This document shows positions 50,903 to 58,531 of a stretch of 64,000 nucleotides of DNA, one piece after another. The position numbers and the translations under genes were made by a program. The notes beneath the pieces are model-generated. The model was not told the origin of the DNA and searched no databases. It saw only the letters and a list, made by a program, of their open reading frames with translations. Positions within the stretch are counted from its first letter, which is position 1, and each line of letters opens with the position of its first letter. Origin of the DNA: Halorussus sp. MSC15.2 (GTDB lineage: Archaea; Halobacteriota; Halobacteria; Halobacteriales; Haladaptataceae); NCBI RefSeq assembly GCF_010747475.1, contig NZ_VSLZ01000001.1, positions 372,001-436,000 on the forward strand, written 5' to 3'.

Positions 50903-51784
50903 CTATCGGGCCACCCCCTCGTACTTGTACCAGCGAAGCAGACTCAGGTTGAGCATGTAGGTGTTCATGAGGTCGGTCGCAAGTCCGAGGACGAGGACGA
51001 CGCCGATGGACGCCAGCAGTTCGATGCCGAACAGGTACGAGACCACCGACATCACCGCCATCGCGGACAGCGACGTGACGGTCATCGTCACGCCGGTCCG
51101 CATCGCGCGGTGGGTGGACTCGTAGAAGTCGCCCGACCGGCGCAGGATGTGGTTGTTCAGCAGGATGTCGGAGTCCACCGAGTACCCGATGAGCATCAGC
51201 AGTGCCGCGACGGTCCCCAGCGAGAGCGGGATGCCGAGCAGGTTCATCAGCGCGACGGGAATCACGATGTCACTGAACGCGGAGATGACCACCGCGATTG
51301 AGGGGACGAACGACCGGAACATCAGGAAGACGAGGACGCTCATCCCGGCGAACGCGAGACCGATGCCCAGCAGCGCGAGGCGTTGGGTCTCCTGACCGAA
51401 GCTCGCGGAGGTGCCTTGGACCGACTTCACCATGTCGGCCTGTGTCTGGCCTTGTACCGGCTCTAAGTTGTTTCTCGCCTGTTGAGCGATGTTCTCGGTC
51501 TCCGGCGGGAAGGTCACGATGTAGGTGTTGTCGGCCGTTCGGACCGGAGTAATCGTCGGTTCAACGTCGAAGGAGGTGCGGATTTCGGAGGGCGGTGTGG
51601 AGGTCTGGACTCGTAGCTCTGTTCCCCCAGTAAACTCCATGCCGAGTCGTACTGGTGCGCCGGTGAAGACGTACCACCCGACGATGACCAGCAGTGCGAC
51701 GGCGAGAACTGCGAGGGGAATCGCCGCCAACTGCCGGTTGGAGTACTGGGTGTAGTCCACCTCCGGCACTTCGAACGCTACCAT
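50903..51784 (-). CDS. secF: Preprotein translocase subunit SecF
   Basis: 293 aa. N-terminal helix, short external domain including GMEFTGGTELRVQTSTPPSE, then five helices with the SecF blocks FVPSIAVVISAFSDIVIPVA, LLMLIGYSVDSDILLNNHIL and the RTGVTMTVTSLSAMAVMSVV run. Directly upstream of secD and on the same strand, with start at 51784 (MVAFEVPEVDYTQYSNRQLA). Confidence 0.95.
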   Translation of the reverse strand: MVAFEVPEVDYTQYSNRQLAAIPLAVLAVALLVIVGWYVFTGAPVRLGMEFTGGTELRVQTSTPPSEIRTSFDVEPTITPVRTADNTYIVTFPPETENIAQQARNNLEPVQGQTQADMVKSVQGTSASFGQETQRLALLGIGLAFAGMSVLVFLMFRSFVPSIAVVISAFSDIVIPVALMNLLGIPLSLGTVAALLMLIGYSVDSDILLNNHILRRSGDFYESTHRAMRTGVTMTVTSLSAMAVMSVVSYLFGIELLASIGVVLVLGLATDLMNTYMLNLSLLRWYKYEGVAR

Positions 51785-51932
51785 ATGGGAGAGGAATGGG
51801 GTACGCCCGTGAATAAGTGTTCTTATCCCTTCTCGTTCTCCTCAGTCGGTTCCTCGAGGGCCGAACGGCGGACTGATGCCGGAACTCGGTTCGGGAAGAA
51901 GGCTCAAACCGTTCGCGGGCGTATCCGTAGTC

Positions 51933-52289
51933 ATGAGTGAAACCGACGACCTGCGAGACCGCCACGTGGACCTCACGTCCGCCGACCGAGTGGTCGTCTC
52001 CTATCCCGAGGACTTGAGCGACTGGGGGCGGTTTCAGGTCGAGAAGGACACCTTCGAAGCCTACCTCCGGAAGACCAAGACCGACCGGGTCCGACAGGGC
52101 GACGAGTGGGAGGAGTTCGTCGGCGTCGGGTGCTGTGGCAGTACGTTGGACGTACCGCTCCGGGTCGAACGAATAGAAGGCGGCGAGACGTTCGGACCCG
52201 ACACCGAAATCGAGTGGGCGGTCCGGGAGGCCTGCGGGGTACAGGGCGGGTGGAAGGTCCAGAGTCAGGACGGGCCGAACGAACTGTGA
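51933..52289 (+). CDS. Conserved small haloarchaeal protein
   Basis: 118 aa, unrecognised. Acidic, with one alpha/beta-like region (ADRVVVSYPEDLSDWGRFQV, then EKDTFEAYLRK) and a VGCCGSTLDVPLRVERIEGG part whose adjacent Cys pair stands out. The C-terminus WAVREACGVQGGWKVQSQDG looks conserved in type. The ATG at 51933 follows a TATA-poor region; longer in-frame sequence is not convincing. Divergent from secF and convergent with the next gene. Confidence 0.65.
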   Translation: MSETDDLRDRHVDLTSADRVVVSYPEDLSDWGRFQVEKDTFEAYLRKTKTDRVRQGDEWEEFVGVGCCGSTLDVPLRVERIEGGETFGPDTEIEWAVREACGVQGGWKVQSQDGPNEL

Positions 52290-52301
52290 CGTGACCGCTC
52301 T

Positions 52302-52775
52302 CTACGGCATATATCGGACGCTGACGACGCCGTCCTCCGCGCGGACTTCGACCCGGGAGACGCCGAGTCTGGCCGCCCGCGAGAGGGTCGCCTCGTCGTC
52401 CAGCACGTCCGAGACCGCGTCTTCGGTGTCTTCAGGGGGAACTGTGAGGACGTGAATCTCGCCCTCTCCGGCGCGCTCGGTCCGGGCGATTTCGCCCACG
52501 TCCTGTTCGTCCGCGAGTTCGCGCTCCTGCACGGTCGGGGGTTCTTCGCTTCGCTCGGTCGAGAGGTTCCGGCGCTCCTCGACCTCGACGACGGACCACG
52601 TGAGGTTCATCGGCTTGTCGGGCGCGACCGTGGCTTCGACCGCGTCGGTCTCCTCGACGCCGGGGTTCGACGAGAGGGTGTGAACCTGCCCGTCGTGGAC
52701 GTCCTTCAGTACTGCCGAATCGCCTTCGGCGTGCGTGACGAGGAAGGTACTCGTCTTCTCGTCGGGGTCGCTCAT
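52302..52775 (-). CDS. DUF5812-like haloarchaeal protein
   Basis: 157 aa. Starts with TSTFLVTHAEGDSAVLKDVH then DGQVHTLSSNPGVEETDAVE, matching from memory the DUF5812 family: a small beta-barrel N-terminal half and an acidic C-terminal half (GEIHVLTVPPEDTEDAVSDV, RAARLGVSRVEVRAEDGVVS). Function unknown. Convergent with the gene at 51933. Confidence 0.75.
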   Translation of the reverse strand: MSDPDEKTSTFLVTHAEGDSAVLKDVHDGQVHTLSSNPGVEETDAVEATVAPDKPMNLTWSVVEVEERRNLSTERSEEPPTVQERELADEQDVGEIARTERAGEGEIHVLTVPPEDTEDAVSDVLDDEATLSRAARLGVSRVEVRAEDGVVSVRYMP

Positions 52776-52833
52776 GGTCCGGCGTAGGTCTCCCGGGGTT
52801 TTCCCGGTTGCGTTTGCCAGCGCCGGGAACGCG

Positions 52834-53361
52834 CTATCGCGCGACCCGGTGGACGACCAGAATCAGCGCCGCGGCGAGCAGCGGCGGCGCGACGGCGTAG
52901 GTCGCCGGGAGTGAGTAGAGGAACTCCACCGCGGGCGCGACCAGCGCGGGCGGCGTCTCGCGCTGCCCGGGGGGTGCCGAAATCAGCAGCGAGACGTACA
53001 GCGACAGGACGAAGACGTACCCCGCGAGCGCGAGGGAGGCGTCGGCGCGGGCGCTCGCGGTCCCGCGGGCGTGGCGCTGCCCGGCCGAGTAGACGGGCGC
53101 GGCCAGCGTCACCAGCAGCAGGACCCCCGCGACGACGAGGAACGCCCGGGAGAAGGTGGCGAGTTCGGACCCGCCTGCGGTGTTGAACACCCAGACCGGA
53201 ATCGCGAGCAACAACAGCACTCCGACCAGCGCCCCGAGGAGCGCGCTCACGACCACGTAGGACTTGAGGAGTCGGGAGTCGGTCCCGGCGAACGACCGGC
53301 GGAACGCGCCGAACAATGCACTTTTTGACTCTTTAGAAACTACATCATTTGGTTCAGCCAT
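52834..53361 (-). CDS. Haloarchaeal four-helix membrane protein
   Basis: 175 aa. A short acidic head, then four membrane helices (KSYVVVSALLGALVGVLLLL, RAFLVVAGVLLLVTLAAPVY, ASLALAGYVFVLSLYVSLLI and PPLLAAALILVVHRVAR). No recognised family. Its start region lies at the edge of the AT-rich island: the sequence changes from GC-rich to AT-rich between about 53310 and 53400, so this is the last core gene before the island. Confidence 0.7.
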   Translation of the reverse strand: MAEPNDVVSKESKSALFGAFRRSFAGTDSRLLKSYVVVSALLGALVGVLLLLAIPVWVFNTAGGSELATFSRAFLVVAGVLLLVTLAAPVYSAGQRHARGTASARADASLALAGYVFVLSLYVSLLISAPPGQRETPPALVAPAVEFLYSLPATYAVAPPLLAAALILVVHRVAR

Positions 53362-53464
53362 CACGTCTATTTCATGGATTGATGGAGAAAAAGGGCCTGT
53401 TTAGAACGACCCACTAAAAAGTAACTGGGGGAATTTAATTAAAAGATAAAAGCAAATAAACAAG

Positions 53465-53481
53465 AGTAATAAAATATTACT
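53465..53481. promoter_or_regulatory. Inverted repeat upstream of the halocin-like gene promoter
   Basis: AGTAATA-AAA-TATTACT, a perfect 7-bp inverted repeat with a 3-nt spacer, about 23 bp upstream of the TATA-like TTTATATG (53504-53511). Position near -55 to -70 of the expected transcript start suits an activator site. Confidence 0.45.
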
Positions 53482-53503
53482 TAATCCTGTTCAATTAAGA
53501 ACA

Positions 53504-53511
53504 TTTATATG
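53504..53511 (+). promoter_or_regulatory. TATA box of the halocin-like gene
   Basis: TTTATATG lies 25-32 nt before the ATG at 53536, the distance typical of leaderless archaeal transcripts. Its position is why 53536 (or the ATG at 53533) is preferred over the more distal ATG at 53509. Confidence 0.6.
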
Positions 53512-53535
53512 TATAGGTGTATGACGTTACTGATG

Positions 53536-54210
53536 ATGTCAGAAAAAGACATGACATCGGTCAATCGGAGAGACGTACTGCAAAAAGCCGCTACCGCTAG
53601 TATTGCTGGCCTCGGTGTCGGTGCTGTTTCTGGGAATGTTGCTGGGAAGAAGAAAGGGAAACTATCACGTTTGAAAAGTGAAGGTGTAATCCTGACTCAG
53701 CGGAAAGTTAGTGTTAGTAGTCGTGATAAGCTACCACCTGCTGAGACTCGAACTGGAAAGCGCCTGCTTAGTAAATTGGTAGCAGATGGTCTGCTCCAGC
53801 GAGCAACGCTAGATGTTCTTCCAGATGCGCAATCATCGGAGGGACAAATTCACCGAGTGCGTACTGATGGTAGCAAAGAGATCTCGTTCACCACGTCCAC
53901 ACCGCAAGGGCGCCTACAAGTTATCTTCGGTGAAGACTCGGTTCCATCTGCTGCTCTCTTCCCTGAAGATAGTGATCGAGTCGTCATGTACACTGCTCCG
54001 GATGGGAAAAAATACGAGCGTTCAAAGCTTGATATTACGACTTCAGAAGGTACCGACGGTGTGACGGCAACTAGTTGTGATTCCACATGTGGGGGATGTG
54101 ACTGCGTTGACAATTGGTGTTTGGATGGAGCTATGCCGAAATCAAACAAGACGGCTTGTGCAACCTGTAACGACGGTGAGTGCATCATAAATAACTCCTG
54201 CGGTTGCTGA
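53536..54210 (+). CDS. Tat-exported preprotein with Cys-rich C-terminus, halocin C8-like
   Basis: 224 aa. N-terminal Tat signal (SVNRRDVLQKAATASIAGLG, residues 8-27). A middle region of about 140 residues (LSRLKSEGVILTQRKVSVSS ... APDGKKYERSKLDITTSEGT) is hydrophilic. The last 44 residues hold ten cysteines and little else conserved (pieces such as CDSTCGGCDCVDNWC and CATCNDGECIINNSCGC). This is the layout of halocin C8: a Tat-exported preprotein that releases a small 10-Cys antimicrobial from its C-terminus while the N-terminal part confers immunity. Base composition is AT-rich, unlike the neighbours, and a decayed transposase and an ABC exporter are close by, suggesting transfer. The Cys count and layout are seen directly; the antimicrobial role is inferred. 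Confidence 0.72.
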   Translation: MSEKDMTSVNRRDVLQKAATASIAGLGVGAVSGNVAGKKKGKLSRLKSEGVILTQRKVSVSSRDKLPPAETRTGKRLLSKLVADGLLQRATLDVLPDAQSSEGQIHRVRTDGSKEISFTTSTPQGRLQVIFGEDSVPSAALFPEDSDRVVMYTAPDGKKYERSKLDITTSEGTDGVTATSCDSTCGGCDCVDNWCLDGAMPKSNKTACATCNDGECIINNSCGC

Positions 54211-54309
54211 TTCGAGTTTGTTAGCAGGAACGGTCTAGTTAGCGCAGCTTGTGAAGTGAGCAGGTCATGCGGTTGGTTGGAGTGAAGTTCCAGACCTGCT
54301 CAACGAGAC

Positions 54310-54800
54310 GTTAGACACCGCTTCTCTTGAATTGTTGGTAGCGCGAGCGGACGCCCGTCAGGGCGTTCGCCGTCCGGCTCCGCACTGCCGGATGTCCTCT
54401 TAGAGAATGCATTAAACGGTCGCGTGGAACGGTCTAGGGTTGGGTGCAGTGACTAGCTGACAGCAATGAGACTCACCGTCGGCAACACCGACGCTGGTCG
54501 AAGTTGACAACACCATGCCGGATTGACGGTGATTAGTTCTGGGTGTACGTTGCAACCGACCTTGACACGAAGGTGTTGTCCTATTTGGACGGCAAGACAC
54601 CGATCCGGCAGCTCGTTATGTGCGGTCTCACTCAGAAACACGATTGTTCACAATTTATACATTTGGTCGATGGGTTCAGACTCTCAGGATGGGAATCGAC
54701 CGCTTTATTCGTTGCGGGCGCAGTCGGCAGAGCGTCCACCAGTGGCTTGCGTTGTTTGTCTTTTGCTATGATTCCAGTGACTTCACCAAGTGCTCGATGA
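54310..54800 (+). pseudogene. Decayed IS6-family transposase remnant
   Basis: Several frames carry pieces of a haloarchaeal IS6-type transposase in correct order: RERTPVRAFAVRLRTAGCPL (near 54340-54400), RVERSRVGC (54420s), VEVDNTMPD with two stops (54498-54527), WVYVATDLDTKVL (54539-54577), LTQKHDCSQFIHLVDGF (54629-54680) and TLRMGIDRF then SVHQWLALFVFCYD (54679-54780). At least three frameshifts and several stops show that it is dead. No complete terminal repeats were seen. It lies directly downstream of the halocin-like gene and may mark the event that brought the island in. Confidence 0.75.
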
Positions 54801-54880
54801 ACGTACACTAGCTAAGGAGAAAACTAGATACTACTGTTATTATATGCCTATTTTATATGGTAGCGTTCAATACTAGGCAT

Positions 54881-55735
54881 TCACTCAAACTCCGCTTGCT
54901 TAAATCGCCAATATCCGAAGGTAACCGGTAGAAAAATCCAAGCGAGCAACATTACTATTCCAAATAAATTCGGAAGGTGAGGGGCACTTGTTGTCTTTCC
55001 AGTTAGAACCAATCCAAATAAATCAGATACGTATCTGTTTGCGCCTGCAAAGGCTTCAAACGGGCTAATACGACTTGCATAGAGGTACCAAGTTGGACCA
55101 TCTGCATATGTCAGTATCTCTGCCAGTTCTATATTTTCAGTGGACGGATTTCCAGTTATTAATATTGAAAGGAGAGGTAGTCCCAGTTGCGTCCAGAGGG
55201 GGCCGAAGAACGCATATAAACCAAACATGATACCAATCGCTCGCCGTCCAGAAGAAACGAAACTTGAAACTCCAACGGTGGCTCCCATCCACGCGACTCC
55301 ATAGAGAAAGAGCGTCCACGTTCCGGAGACTATATCTATAAGATTGAAATTACCTACTTGGAGGACAACTAGAGTTCCGAGTAACACTACTGATACTAAA
55401 ATTCCAATAACAAGAACCACAGTTCGGCCAATAAACTTACCGAAAACTAAGTCCCATCGTTTACTAGGGAAACCAAGTAGTAAACGAATTCGACCGGTTT
55501 CACGTTCTCCAACTACCGAGTTATAGCCGATAACGATTGCAAAGAGTGGGAGCCAGAGATCAAATTGTGCAGTGGCTAGCAAGAAAGGATGTGAGGAGAG
55601 TTCAATGAACTTTGGCCCGATGGAGATCCATCTCGCTAAGACCAGAATAGTCATGAAGCCAACGGCTGTCCAAACTGTATTTGTACGGAAAGCGTCTGTA
55701 ATGTCTTTCTTTGCGATAATCAATGCGTCTTTCAT
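54881..55735 (-). CDS. ABC-2 type transporter permease of the AT-rich island
   Basis: 284 aa, six membrane helices (WTAVGFMTILVLARWISIGP, QFDLWLPLFAIVIGYNSVVG, TVVLVIGILVSVVLLGTLVV, WTLFLYGVAWMGATVGVSSF, AIGIMFGLYAFFGPLWTQLG and FGIVMLLAWIFLPVTFGYWR). The ERETGRIRLLLGFPSKRWDL loop is the coupling segment of the ABC-2/NosY-like class. It follows the ATPase gene with a 4-nt overlap. Base use is much more AT-rich than the surrounding genome. Whether it exports the halocin-like peptide, protects from it, or is unrelated cannot be settled by sequence. Confidence 0.85.
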   Translation of the reverse strand: MKDALIIAKKDITDAFRTNTVWTAVGFMTILVLARWISIGPKFIELSSHPFLLATAQFDLWLPLFAIVIGYNSVVGERETGRIRLLLGFPSKRWDLVFGKFIGRTVVLVIGILVSVVLLGTLVVLQVGNFNLIDIVSGTWTLFLYGVAWMGATVGVSSFVSSGRRAIGIMFGLYAFFGPLWTQLGLPLLSILITGNPSTENIELAEILTYADGPTWYLYASRISPFEAFAGANRYVSDLFGLVLTGKTTSAPHLPNLFGIVMLLAWIFLPVTFGYWRFKQAEFE

Positions 55736-56643
55736 TCTCTATATCCTCCGTTAGTGACTTTTTCAAATAGGTCAGCAAGTGACGCATTTTCAACGTTAAT
55801 ATCGGTAACCGTGGCTCCTGCTGTTTCAACACAATTGATGACTGATGACTTTGCGCTCGGATCAGTACAATCAATTCGGAGAGTAGTATCAGTCTCTGAA
55901 ACGTTATTAACGTGATTCAAGTCTAAAAGACCATGATTATCGGGAACGGTATCTACTGTGAGGACAAGTGTTGAGTCTCTATTGAGACTTTTCCGTAGTT
56001 CATCAATTTTACTTACTGTAAGCAGTTCACCGGCATCAATAATTCCAATCCGATCACAAACTGCTTGAACTTGCTCTAAAGAATGACTTGAAAAGAACAC
56101 GGTGGTTCCGTTGTTTGACTCTTGATTGATTATCGCCTGAAACTCCTGTACCCCATTTGGATCAATTCCCGTAGTTGGCTCATCAAGAATAAGGATTTCC
56201 GGATTACCAACAAGGGCGATACCGAGGGCAAGACGTTGGCGCATTCCTTTAGAATATCCTTTTGCCCTTTGATCGCCTTCTCCCTCTAATCCAACTCGTT
56301 CTAATATAGATTTTGGCTTTATATCGAATTCACCTATTTGAGTTGCGTATTCAACATGTTCTCGACCGGTGAGATGGTCATAAAGACTATAATTGTCTGG
56401 AAGAACACCGATATGTTTTCGGACAGTATACGGGCTATCTTCAGGGTTATGTCCGAGAATAGATATTTCACCATCCGTCGGTTCCCTGAAACCAAGCAAT
56501 AAATCTATTATTGTCGACTTGCCTGCCCCATTTGGCCCTAAGAATCCAAATACCTCACCTCGTTTGATTTTCAAGTCGAAGTCTCTAACTGCCGTAGTCG
56601 TACTGTATTCCTTTACCAACCCCTCAATTGTGATAGCTGACAT
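55732..56643 (-). CDS. ABC transporter ATP-binding protein of the AT-rich island
   Basis: 303 aa. Walker A FGFLGPNGAGKSTIIDLLLG (residues 33-52), signature YSKGMRQRLALGIALVG, Walker B ILILDEPTTGIDPNG and switch His in FFSSHSLEQVQAVCDR. The C-terminal 80 residues form the usual extra domain of bacitracin/halocin-type exporters (TVDTVPDNHGLLDLNHVNNV ...). First gene of the two-gene minus-strand unit; its stop overlaps the permease start. A TATA-like ATTTTAATATA runs upstream in the AT-rich 56700 region. Nearest potential partner is the Cys-rich preprotein gene, which converges. Confidence 0.9.
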   Translation of the reverse strand: MSAITIEGLVKEYSTTTAVRDFDLKIKRGEVFGFLGPNGAGKSTIIDLLLGFREPTDGEISILGHNPEDSPYTVRKHIGVLPDNYSLYDHLTGREHVEYATQIGEFDIKPKSILERVGLEGEGDQRAKGYSKGMRQRLALGIALVGNPEILILDEPTTGIDPNGVQEFQAIINQESNNGTTVFFSSHSLEQVQAVCDRIGIIDAGELLTVSKIDELRKSLNRDSTLVLTVDTVPDNHGLLDLNHVNNVSETDTTLRIDCTDPSAKSSVINCVETAGATVTDINVENASLADLFEKVTNGGYRE

Positions 56644-57169
56644 CTATTCATACCTTTTCCATCTCATAACTTAAAACAACCGATGTAGTAGAATATCCTA
56701 TATCTGTAGTTTTAATATAAGTTACAAATATTAAAATAAATATCATATACAAAATTGTAAGCTGCAGCCAAGCTAGATGCTTGGGAGACGGTAGTTGACT
56801 CCGAGAAAAGTTGCTGTCAGTTATCGTCCTCTATAGTGGTCGTGATAGGGCACATCCCCGCTATTAAAGGTCCGGTCAACACTCAGAGTAAAGTCATCGC
56901 TGATGATTCCAAAATACGCCGTCGGTCCCAGCGATACTCAATAACCAGTAGATGTGCTGGCAATCACTGTAAACTTCTCCTCAGTTATAGCTACTTGTAG
57001 CGATATCGCCCGTTGCGGGCTTCCTCTAGAGGCCATCGTCAGAACACGGAGAGTGAATTTTGTTATCTGGTCGTTTCTCTCGCTTCCGTTAAGCGTGCGA
57101 CTACTGGTTTCGATAAGTTCACGCTGAAGGACCTGCCTATTTTTAGTTCGTCCCGTTGCTATCGGTAGT
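56644..57169. other. Gene-poor AT-rich stretch at the island boundary
   Basis: No convincing gene. 56644-56765 is very AT-rich and holds the promoter of the ABC unit; 56766-57169 turns gradually more GC-rich and has only short, interrupted frames that could be remnants of older coding sequence. The switch to the core genome is complete at the pgi start (57170). Confidence 0.5.
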
Positions 57170-58462
57170 ATGCGAGTAGACCTCGGTAACGCACTCTCGG
57201 ACGTCGCCACCCCCGGCCTCTCACGTGAAGCGCTCGACGAACTCGACGAGCGAGTCGCCGACGCCCACGAGCGCATCCAACGAGGGCGCGACGAGTCCGA
57301 ACACGGCTACGCCGCGCTGAACCTCCCCGAAACCGCGAACCCCGACGAGATTCGGCGCGCGGTCGAACCCTTCGCCGACGCCGAGGCGGTCCTGACCGTC
57401 GGCATCGGCGGGTCCGCGCTCGGCGCGGCCACGCTCGCCCGCGCCCTGCCCTCCGAGACGGACGCCTTCTTCCTCGACAACGTAGACCCCGAACACGTCA
57501 CGCGACTACTCGACTCCCTGCCGCTGGCCGACACCGCGGTCAACGTGGTCTCGCGCTCGGGCACCACCGCCGAGACGCTCGCCAACTTCCCCGTCGTGCG
57601 CGATGCGATGGACGACGCCGGAGTCGATTGGACCGACCGGACCTTCGTCACCACCGGCGCGGAGGGGAACCTCCGGCGACTCGCCGAGAAGGAGGACCTG
57701 CCCGCGCTCGCGGTGCCCGACGGGGTTCCCGGCCGCTTCTCGGTCCTCTCGACCGTGGGGTTGGCCTGCGCCGCGATACAGGGCCACGACCTCGACGCCA
57801 TCCTCCGCGGTGCCAGAGACGAGGCCGACCGACTCGCGGGGTCGCTGTACGACTCGCCCGCGTACGCCTACGGCGCGGCGTCCTACGCCCTCGAAGAGCG
57901 CGGCGCGGCCGTCAACGCGATGATGCCCTACGCCGAGTCGCTCGAAACCTTCGCCGAGTGGTTCGCCCAACTGTGGGCAGAGAGCCTCGGCAAAGACGGC
58001 CGCGGCCAGACCCCCGCTCGCGCGCTCGGCGCGACCGACCAACACTCCCAACTGCAGCTCTACCGGGCCGGACCTCACGACAAGATGGTCACGCTCGTGC
58101 GACCAGAGGAGCGGGCGGACCGGGCCATCCCGCACACCGACCTCGACGGTCTCTCGTATCTCGGCGGGTCGTCGCTCGGCGACCTGCTGGACGCCGAGTT
58201 CGAGGCCACCGAAGCCAGTCTCGCCGCCGCGGGTCAGCCGAACGTCCGGGTCGAAATCGACCGCATCGACGAGCGGAGCCTCGGCGAACTCCTCTACGGC
58301 ATGGAGGCCGCCTGCGTCCTCTACGGCGAACTCGCGGACGTGAAGACGTTCACGCAACCGGCGGTCGAGTGGGGCAAGAAGGCCGCGAGAGGGCTGTTGG
58401 GTGGCGGCGACTTCGAGGAGGCAGACGCCGTCGCCGAGAAGACGACGCTGACTGTCGAGTAG
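57170..58462 (+). CDS. pgi: Glucose-6-phosphate isomerase
   Basis: 430 aa, interconverts glucose-6-phosphate and fructose-6-phosphate; in haloarchaea used mainly for sugar synthesis and the semi-phosphorylative pathway. Visible blocks: LTVGIGGSALGAATLARALP (near 74-93), VNVVSRSGTTAETLANFPVV (near 124-143), GVPGRFSVLSTVGLACAAIQ and WAESLGKDGRGQTPARALGA; catalytic Glu in GRGQTP region and His in GATDQHSQLQLYRAGP. Full length with a normal start at the edge of the AT-rich island. Confidence 0.95.
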   Translation: MRVDLGNALSDVATPGLSREALDELDERVADAHERIQRGRDESEHGYAALNLPETANPDEIRRAVEPFADAEAVLTVGIGGSALGAATLARALPSETDAFFLDNVDPEHVTRLLDSLPLADTAVNVVSRSGTTAETLANFPVVRDAMDDAGVDWTDRTFVTTGAEGNLRRLAEKEDLPALAVPDGVPGRFSVLSTVGLACAAIQGHDLDAILRGARDEADRLAGSLYDSPAYAYGAASYALEERGAAVNAMMPYAESLETFAEWFAQLWAESLGKDGRGQTPARALGATDQHSQLQLYRAGPHDKMVTLVRPEERADRAIPHTDLDGLSYLGGSSLGDLLDAEFEATEASLAAAGQPNVRVEIDRIDERSLGELLYGMEAACVLYGELADVKTFTQPAVEWGKKAARGLLGGGDFEEADAVAEKTTLTVE

Positions 58463-58531
58463 CGTCACCGATAGAACAGAAAATTTTTGATAACTGGTTG
58501 AATAGAACCGAAAGTACGTCCGTTCGAAACA

